A stretch of DNA of 64,000 bases from Quercus robur (lineage: Eukaryota; Streptophyta; Magnoliopsida; Fagales; Fagaceae), in NCBI RefSeq assembly GCF_932294415.1, contig NC_065535.1, positions 13,238,282 through 13,302,281 of the forward strand. Reading direction: 5' to 3'. The first letter of the stretch is position 1. Every line of letters begins with the position of its first letter. Shown in pieces: positions 56,906-64,000 of the stretch. A program made the translations under genes and the position numbers. Below the pieces are notes generated by a model. That model worked only from the letters and a program-made list of their open reading frames with translations, made no database searches and was not told the origin of the DNA.

Positions 56906-59264
56906 TCAACTATATATAAGGACATATAATAGACAAAAACTGAGAACTAGACAGTAGAGAGAATATTGTTGCCTTCATTTTGGTGAACCGGTGAGTATGA
57001 AAGAACATATTTATATCAGTTTGCCCCAAACTTGTGATCAAAGAGCTTGAAATTATATCCCCTTGAAGTTCATTGTGGTTTCAAATCTTCAAAAAGAGGC
57101 GCGTTGGAGTCGATTTGAGGTTATGGTTGTTAACACAGACAGATTGTTTGTGAAGGGGTCCATATATAATAAGTTCTAAGGTTCTAAAACTGCTGTCACC
57201 CTCGTAGTAGTTTTTCCTTCAGATGATCTCTATCAGTTTTTCACTACATCACCAAATCTTATGCTTATTGTTCTATTGCTTTGCTTATTGATTTAATGCT
57301 TGTTATTTTGTGGCTACTAATATTAATATTGTTGATCACATAATTGGTTTGATTGCAATTAATTGATGATATATCTGCTGCATGTTAGTTTTGGAGTCTA
57401 AACCAGTCTTCACAAGCCTAATTGTGATGAGTAAGTTTCATATTTACCATAGAAATGGATGAATGAGTTGATAATTCTATATTGCCCTACATAGTTTTTG
57501 ATACATAAAAACTAAACAGTTTGTTACTACTGGCTTAAGAGCTTTGAATCTACCTAGAAAATGAGTTTTGTTTACAAGACAAATAAAACTTATCATGCAT
57601 AATGACGTGCATTTACAATGGTGGTTGAGATCTTATTTGAAGATAAAAATTTTCTTCCATCTTCAATTTGGTGTCATCTAAAAAGTATAATTGAATACAT
57701 GACTACAACTTGCTGAAGTAGTCAACTATGATTGATGGACAATGACTTTCAATTGAACCCATCATCTTTTCCACCATTCACAATCGACCACTTTAATAAG
57801 TTGTGGCAAAAGTTGTGTCCTTAGACTTTCTCATAATTGAATCTAAACAATGTTTGGCATATTTCCTAGTATATATTGTCGAGTCATATTTTTATTCATC
57901 TTCCTTCTTGAGTATTTTTTGGGGTTAAAATTAATTGTTGAGTGCTTCTCTGGTGTCTCAACTTTGGATTAGGTAGCTTGAAATCTTAATCCTTGAGCTA
58001 AGACTTAGGCTTGGTTACATTCCTAGGTTAATGAAACTCAGTTATAGCAAACATTGTAATAGTTATGAATTTTTGTTACATCTTTCAGTTTAAAGTAATC
58101 CGTTTTCCAATCTTCTTGGATCTAGAGGCTTACTGCTTAGACCCATACAACATGGTTGCTTCCTATATAGAAGGTATACCTCTAGACTTTGAGGACAAGT
58201 TGAGTTTTTTGCTGTGTTAAAGTGTGCCCCTAATGGTTATTGACGGTAATAAGGTTATGCATTGCCTATGCAGCAGCAATTATTATGGAACAAAAACAAA
58301 AGCTATGGCAATGGACTCTCAAGAGAACACGGTAATAAGCTTTTGTTTGCCATTGTCATAGTATTTTTGGGCGAATTGGAAGATGTATCCTGATGAAATA
58401 AACTTTATAAGGTGTGTGAGCTCTTTACTTCTAATTTCCATTCTGGTGCTACTTCAGAAATTATTTATTTACTATGACATCAATAAAATGGTAATTGTGT
58501 TACCAAATATATGTATGTGATATATGTGTATATTAGTATATATATGGTCATATGTCCATCTTCTGATTCGTTACACTTGCGAAGTCAAGGTTAATATGCA
58601 TGGACTCCCATCAAACAATAAATTGACTTTCCTCTTTCTCTTGTAATCTAAATTTGAACTATTAAATTATAACTTGCACTATGAGCACCCCAAACCCGCT
58701 TGGGAGTCGTCACCTGTTTAGATTTAAGAATATTTGAACTCCTATATAGAGGTCTAACAAACCAAATGTGAGTCCGTAATTAGGATATGTCATATGTATT
58801 ATGTACAACCCAATCAACTTCCTTAGGATCAAGGATTCAAACCGGGCTAGATAATAGCAATCGATGCATACAGATCTCAACTACAAAGTACGAACTCATA
58901 GGGTGAGGCACGCCGGATCGTTTCGCAGCATCTTCTTCGTGGAAGCTTATACACAAAAACTTTTAACATTCCCACTAAATCGTACTCCAAAACATCACCA
59001 GCATTACCTCCAATTGGTGTAACCAAACTGTAATTTGAATTTACAGAAAGTTAATGTCCCATATAATATGTACTAAATGATGTATATGAACCAAAAAATT
59101 GAACATATGGTTTGATGGAACAGGATCTTAACTGTGAAATGGAGAGAATTCTTTTCAATCTCTTGGCTTTTGGCTTCATCCATTTGCATTTATTGACAAG
59201 CAGACCAAAACAATTGTTTGAGAAAACTCAGTTGTGCTACATGTCTTATTATAAGCTGAGTTAA
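56906..59264. other. intergenic sequence
   Basis: No coding gene supported. The segment 58680-58980 is GC-richer, with CCGGATCGTTTCGCAGC-type words, and may be part of an old retroelement, but I could not assign it. Confidence 0.45.
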
Positions 59265-60150
59265 TGTGGTACCCCAAATTGTGTGGTCTGGATTGTTTCA
59301 ATATGTGTTGAGTGTTGTGTGAGTGTGTGCCGAGTCTCACATCGGGTGTTTATTAGGTGTAACTTCGGTTTATAAGTGATTGAGAGGAGTTCTAATTATA
59401 AGTAGTCCTTTTGAGGTAGTATAACATAGGTGTGGCATGTACTTTTCCTTGGATCATTACAAATGGTATTCCATTTTCATTTTCAGGATATCATAGGCTC
59501 ATAGCCATCAATTGTCTTTATCTTCAAATTCCACTTGCACAAACAATCCCTTATCAATGTTTCCACCTATAGCTACAAGCCTTCAACTACAAGTTTACAA
59601 CTATATATTTTGGAGGCACCAGATAACTTCAATCCCCGTGACTTACTTCATGAAGAACACCTTGATGGTTAAATCCCCTGCCCTTCTCCTTTTTTTAAAG
59701 ATAATGAAGGACTGAGATGAATCCAGAGTATCATACTTAGTAGATTAGGGATCTGACACTTGTTACCATTGATCAATTCAACACGTTCACCTTCAGTAGT
59801 ATCTGCTGTAGTGAGAGTTGATTCAATATTGGACTTTGGAGGTCTGGTGAACTCTTGAAAAGAGATTCACCTCATTTTTCCGGTCAAATATTCTAAATCT
59901 CAAGATTGAACTACACAGTATCAAGGAGAAGAATGACTATGTGACACATATATACGGAAAATCAAAGAAGGAAGAGACAAACACAAAGCTGTTGAAGTGA
60001 TTTTTTTTTTAAAATAAATAAATAAATAAAGATTTGCTACATATGGTTCTCAAGGAACTACCCAAGGAATACAATGCTCTGTTTCGTTATACACTCCAGG
60101 AGTGAACATCTTTTATTTGATGAATTACATGCATTACTTTAGGCAGAGGA
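59265..60150 (+). pseudogene. degenerate Copia element: LTR, primer site and gag
   Basis: An LTR-like block (59265-59461, TGTGGTACCCCAAATTG...GGATCATTACA) is followed by TGGTATTCCA, a decayed match to the initiator tRNA-Met primer site. Then comes gag: SSNSTCTNNPLSMFPPIATS and NYIFWRHQITSIPV (59512-59715), the usual start of Copia Gag. After frame changes, LWTSLEKRFTS (about 59833-59866), then EKNDYVTHIYGKSKKEETNTKLLK (about 59928-59997; read in parts) and LKELPKEYNALFRYTLQE (60050-60105), which fits the UBN2-type Gag domain. A 30-bp A/T-rich insertion (about 60001-60032) and several stops break the frame. No pol follows. Confidence 0.7.
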
Positions 60151-60689
60151 TAAACAAATTTGAGATACCATTGACTATGGAAAAGAAAATTTTAGTACAT
60201 GTCCATGTGATATGTGTTTTTGTTAGAGCTAATAATGATAACTTTGTAGTTTCTGATTGATTCATAAATGGGTCTTAGCTTGAAATTTTCTAGTATTAAT
60301 TGCTTTTTCTTGAAATTTGTGTGTGTTTTTTTCCAAATTGAGCTACTGTCTTTGTATGAAAGTGGTCCTCATTGATTTTAGATAAACTCTTTTCGTGCTA
60401 TGTGTACATGCCAACTACTGAATGATTCGTAATTTTTCTAGAAGAATGAGAATTGATGGAACAATTTAAATTGGAGAATAGGAAATGTTATTATGTGGAG
60501 ATGCAAATTAGTCAAAATTTTGACCCTAATCTCAATTTCAATGGGAATTTAAACAAAAATTATAACATTTTCTAATTGGATAACACCTAGATTATTATAA
60601 ACAATTGGATTTGAACCACAATTAGAAAGAGAGCTCACCGTCATTATTGCTGGATGTTCTGGAAGTTGAACGTTCAAGCCACCCAATGA
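60151..60689. other. intergenic sequence
   Basis: No feature recognised after the gag remnant. Confidence 0.45.
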
Positions 60690-60783
60690 GCTCTAGCTCA
60701 ACTGACGCCCTCCTCGCATAAGAATGAGATAGAAGGTGAGGACATGAATTCAAAACTCATTACGGTACTTTAAAAAAAAAAAG
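60690..60783 (+). repeat. tRNA-related SINE-like sequence
   Basis: GAGCTCTAGCTCAACTGACG resembles a polymerase III A box (TAGCTCAACTG), followed by CATAAGAATGAGAT, a degenerate B-box-like GAATTCAAAAC, and an A-run at 60770-60781. A related piece occurs at about 62886-62960. Confidence 0.5.
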
Positions 60784-63033
60784 GAATGAACTTTACTAAT
60801 GATTTAGACAAGAAATTTCTAGTTGCTTCTCCGACTTATTGAATGATACTTTGACGTCTTTAATCAACGTTACCGTGTTTAGAACCTTTAAAATCTGAGG
60901 CTATAGTAATTCAGTGGAGTGATTAGTTGGCTTTAATTGCTATAGTAATTTAGTGCGTTGGCATGGCTACTAATAGTTCCTTGTGTTTATAAGCTTGAGG
61001 ACCTTGTGTCGATACTGATAGAAATGTGACCAATTCTATTACTCTTAAAACTGATTATCTTGTTCTTTTAACTTCTCTTATATGTTTCCCTTTGTCTAAA
61101 ATAATTTTAGATGCTTGAACTCAAATCTCTTTGATAGGTTGTCCTGAATACTATAGGAACTTTACTTTCGTCGAACCCTAGATGTCAATCACACCTTCTT
61201 TGACCTTCACAGTAATGGGCCAAGGTATGGTCCAGTGATTTTGAATGTCTCATGCAGTTTGAATGGCTAGAGAATTTCTTGATTAAATTGTTAATACTAT
61301 AAAGCCAGAGGTAAATTTCTGAGGTTGTAACATAAAGGATTGTTGATTTAGTTTCCCTTAAATCATATACTTCAGAAACCTAAGGAGGCCTAACACGCCT
61401 GTTGAGATAGTTTTATGTGTTCATTGTAAAGGATGTAAAGTGGTGCTAAAAGATGAGGTAAGTTGAGGATAGACTCTGTAGTGAGAGTGGGAAAGTAAAA
61501 TGACATTTGTATATTGATCTGTGGAATCTAGTTATTATCATCGAATTGGATGTATAAAGATTACTAAATTGATGGAGTACTCTTTTACCGTTAGCTGCTG
61601 ACATAGAGAAGATTGAGAAGAATTTTTTGATACTAGTTCAATCAACCTGTTTTAAGATAATAATTTGAAATGTTCGATCACTATGATTACACATTTCTTA
61701 AGGTTTGATTTCCTACCCTACTTGTTTTTCGAAAATCCAATTCTTTCATTGTTGACATGTTTTTGAATGTTGTTACTCCATGATTCGCCTATGCCATAAT
61801 GAAATGGCCTTGTTGTGTTCCCAGAGTATTTAATTACACAATAACAAAAGAAGAAGAAGAGGAAGATCACACTTCCAGATTATTTCATTTTGTCGACAGC
61901 TCAATATTTGCCACTGGAAACTGTTTGTAATTCTAAGCTTTTATTGATTTGGTCAGCAATTTGGTTTTAGCCATATCAACCTTTTTATTAAAGCTTCTTT
62001 ATGCAGCTCAGCTCCCTCTACTGCTCTGCAGTTGCATTATAGCATATATATTCATATAGCAAACTTTCCCTCAATAAATTTGGTGCATAGCTTATTCTCA
62101 TTACGGATACATTGATGATTTATGTAAATAACTTATGTTCGTCTTCTGTTACCTTTTAATGTAATAGGGTGCTACTGTGGCTTCAAGGTTGATGTATGAC
62201 TGTATGCCATGGAGTTCCTTTTTTCATTTTGAATTTGGTACCTGAATATTGTCATATTTCAGGATTTTCTTTTACAAGGCATGTCAGGAAATCTGCTGGG
62301 GCCATCACTGCTGAATGTACATATTCACGATACCGTTGCCAGAATGGGTTGTCTACCTAGGTTGATTCAAGAAGAGGGAAAAATTACACCAAAGGAGGGA
62401 AACTCCAGTCACAAAAGCTTAAAGAGACTCCAAGGATGATGGAGTTATTTTCAGCTAAAAGAACTCTTTGGTTTGGGGAAAGAAGCATAGAATATGCTAG
62501 AGGGCAAGCCAGATAACCAAGCTGAAGGTTGCAGGGCAGCAAAGCAGTGTAACCAAGGGGGAATATGATCTACACTAGAAAGGAAAGAAAGGAATAGACG
62601 TATATATAGTTCATGCCTTGAAAAAGTTAATAGTCTACAGAAACATTAAAATACTTACTGCAAATTTCTTTTAGCACTGTCATTTGATGCTAAAGGGTTT
62701 CTTTTCCTATCGATTGATACACAAGAAAGGTTATAAAATAATAATATGAATAATCATATTTTTAATGACAACAAAAAAAAAAAAAAATAAAAGCTGTTTC
62801 TGCTTATTGTACAGAATCTAGTGATATCGTGTTTTACTATCAAATTTACTTCGTGCAAAATGTCTTTTGATTATGTGTACCTTTGCCTCCATAAGAATGA
62901 GATGTTGGGTAAGGTTATGGGTTCAAGTCGCATGGGGTGTGCGAGTTTCATAGCCATCAAAATATGTTGTTGTTAGGTGGTTTTGTTTTGTGCCTTACGG
63001 CCTCTAATTTGGTTATCTTCTATGGTTATTAAT
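60784..63033. other. intergenic sequence with a second SINE-like piece
   Basis: No protein gene supported. The piece 62886-62960 (CCTCCATAAGAATGAGATG, then GGGTTCAAGTCGC as B box) matches the repeat at 60690. The G/A-richer stretch 62280-62580 looks transcript-like but has stops in all frames. Confidence 0.45.
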
Positions 63034-63327
63034 ACAGACAATTTACTTAATAGTGAAACCACATTTAGGCTAGAATCTCCCCTAATTCCCCTATGCTCTT
63101 GGAAATGCATGTAATTGTTCTTTTGTGTACCTCATAACAAGATTACATTCATAGCATATTGTTCAACTAGTCCCATTGGATATGAGTTTCATTGCTTGTG
63201 CAGACAATTTACTTAAGTGATATCACATTTATGCTAGATTATCGTCTCCCAAATTCCCCTATTCTCTTGGAAATGTATGTAAATGTTATTTTGTGTGCCT
63301 CATACCAGGATTAGATTGATGCTAAAT
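63034..63327. repeat. diverged direct duplication, 167-bp period
   Basis: CAGACAATTTACTTAA at 63034 and again at 63201, followed in both by CACATTTA(G/T)GCTAGA, CTCTTGGAAATG and TTTTGTG(T/C)(A/G)CCTCATA. Two copies of about 127 bp separated by about 40 bp. Confidence 0.85.
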
Positions 63328-63521
63328 GGCTAGCATGATCATTTTGGCTCTTGTAGTGAATTTTTTTGGTAATTCATTATTCTAGGGATGAGTTAAGCAA
63401 GAGATTAAAAAAAAAAAAAAAAAAGACATTTCAAATATTCTGAGTTATAAGTTATAATTGCACTGGTGCAAACTGCAAAGCTTACAATGCAACTTGTAGC
63501 ACCCTTTTAAGTACTTATTTG

Positions 63522-63606
63522 CAAGGATGAACCTAGGATTTCAAGTTAAGGATGTCGAAGTATAAGCAAAAAAAAAAAATCAAATAGGCGAATTAACAAA
63601 TTGTAT

Positions 63607-63638
<32 letters not shown>

Positions 63639-63979
63639 TATTAACAAACTATAAATATACAAAATTATTATCTCTTAATACATTAAGATATAATCATCTA
63701 TCAACAAAGACAAAAAAAAAAAAAAAACATAAAATAATTTTTTTTTTTTTTAATGCTAGGTTGGCTAGGATTTTTATTTTTATTTTATTTTTTTTATTTA
63801 AGTTATTGTTTTTGTTAAGTTTTTGAATTGGATAGTTGTTAATTGGGCTAGACTAATTAGAGAAGAGATGACCTGAAGTTTTGGAAGAAGGTGACTCAGC
63901 TACAAAAATAAAAAAATATAACTAGATAAAAAAAAAAAATTTGGGCCAGAACGGCCGGGCCCCCTTGGGCCCGTCCCTG
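63522..63979. mobile_element. hAT-like MITE with perfect 8-bp target duplication
   Basis: 458 bp. Ends CAAGGATGAACCTAGGATTT and, on the minus strand, CAGGGACGGGCCCAAGGG. Identical CTTATTTG flanks (63514-63521, 63980-63987), the 8-bp signature of hAT insertion. Interior includes (AT)n at 63609-63632 and no ORF. Confidence 0.88.
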
Positions 63980-64000
63980 CTTATTTGTGTGGCAGCGAAA

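Noticed and set aside
62280..62580. Purine-rich stretch as an exon of a gene
   Set aside because: Stops in all frames and no recognisable protein; a non-coding transcript cannot be excluded but is unsupported.

Overview
This is nuclear DNA of a flowering plant. The evidence is spliced genes with plant-type GT-AG introns, a long AT-rich intergenic space full of LTR retrotransposon, MULE, hAT-like and PIF/Harbinger-like elements, a nuclear tRNA-Glu gene, and orthologues of two angiosperm genes (an FD-type bZIP and a LARP1b/c-type RNA-binding protein). A woody eudicot is likely; a closer placement cannot be defended from this sequence alone.

Layout. 1-2518 is the 3' part of a large LTR element (82-bp tandem array, an antisense small ORF, 3' LTR). 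It is followed head-to-head by an LTR of the same family in inverse orientation (2638-3444). A lone tRNA-Glu(UUC) gene sits at 5547-5618. 7.0-9.3 kb is made of tandem direct duplications, and 10.6-13.8 kb holds PIF/Harbinger-type miniature elements and an LTR-like insertion. 15751-16510 is a solo LTR with perfect target duplication. 17953-23655 is a complete MULE transposon with about 220-bp terminal inverted repeats and a perfect 9-bp target duplication; it holds a decayed mudrA-like transposase and, convergently, an intact two-exon GRF zinc-finger/coiled-coil gene. 24126-27920 is a non-autonomous LTR element (two about 620-bp LTRs, primer-binding site, 81-bp tandem array, antisense ORF) related to the one at the left edge. 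29.5-33.0 kb carries hAT-like and PIF-like elements, one with what looks like a captured 5' end of a host gene.

Host genes. FD-like bZIP is on the minus strand at 34694-33527 (three exons, C-terminal TAPF motif); its first intron begins with GA instead of GT. The LARP1b/c-like gene is on the minus strand at 49858-42525 (six exons, 552 aa, La motif), with a 4.75-kb intron 4 swollen by a local duplication and nested miniature elements. Downstream are a tandem array of LINE zinc-binding (zf-RVT) fragments (50.5-53.8 kb), another perfect solo LTR (54307-55120), a degenerate Copia gag region (59.3-60.15 kb), SINE-like pieces and a hAT-like miniature element with a perfect 8-bp target duplication (63522-63979).

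The most interesting items are the intact GRF gene riding in an otherwise dead MULE, the non-canonical 5' splice site of FD, and the antisense transcription unit plus tandem array conserved between two LTR-element copies. Coordinates of exons were read by eye from splice signals and reading frame; no alignment or expression data were available.
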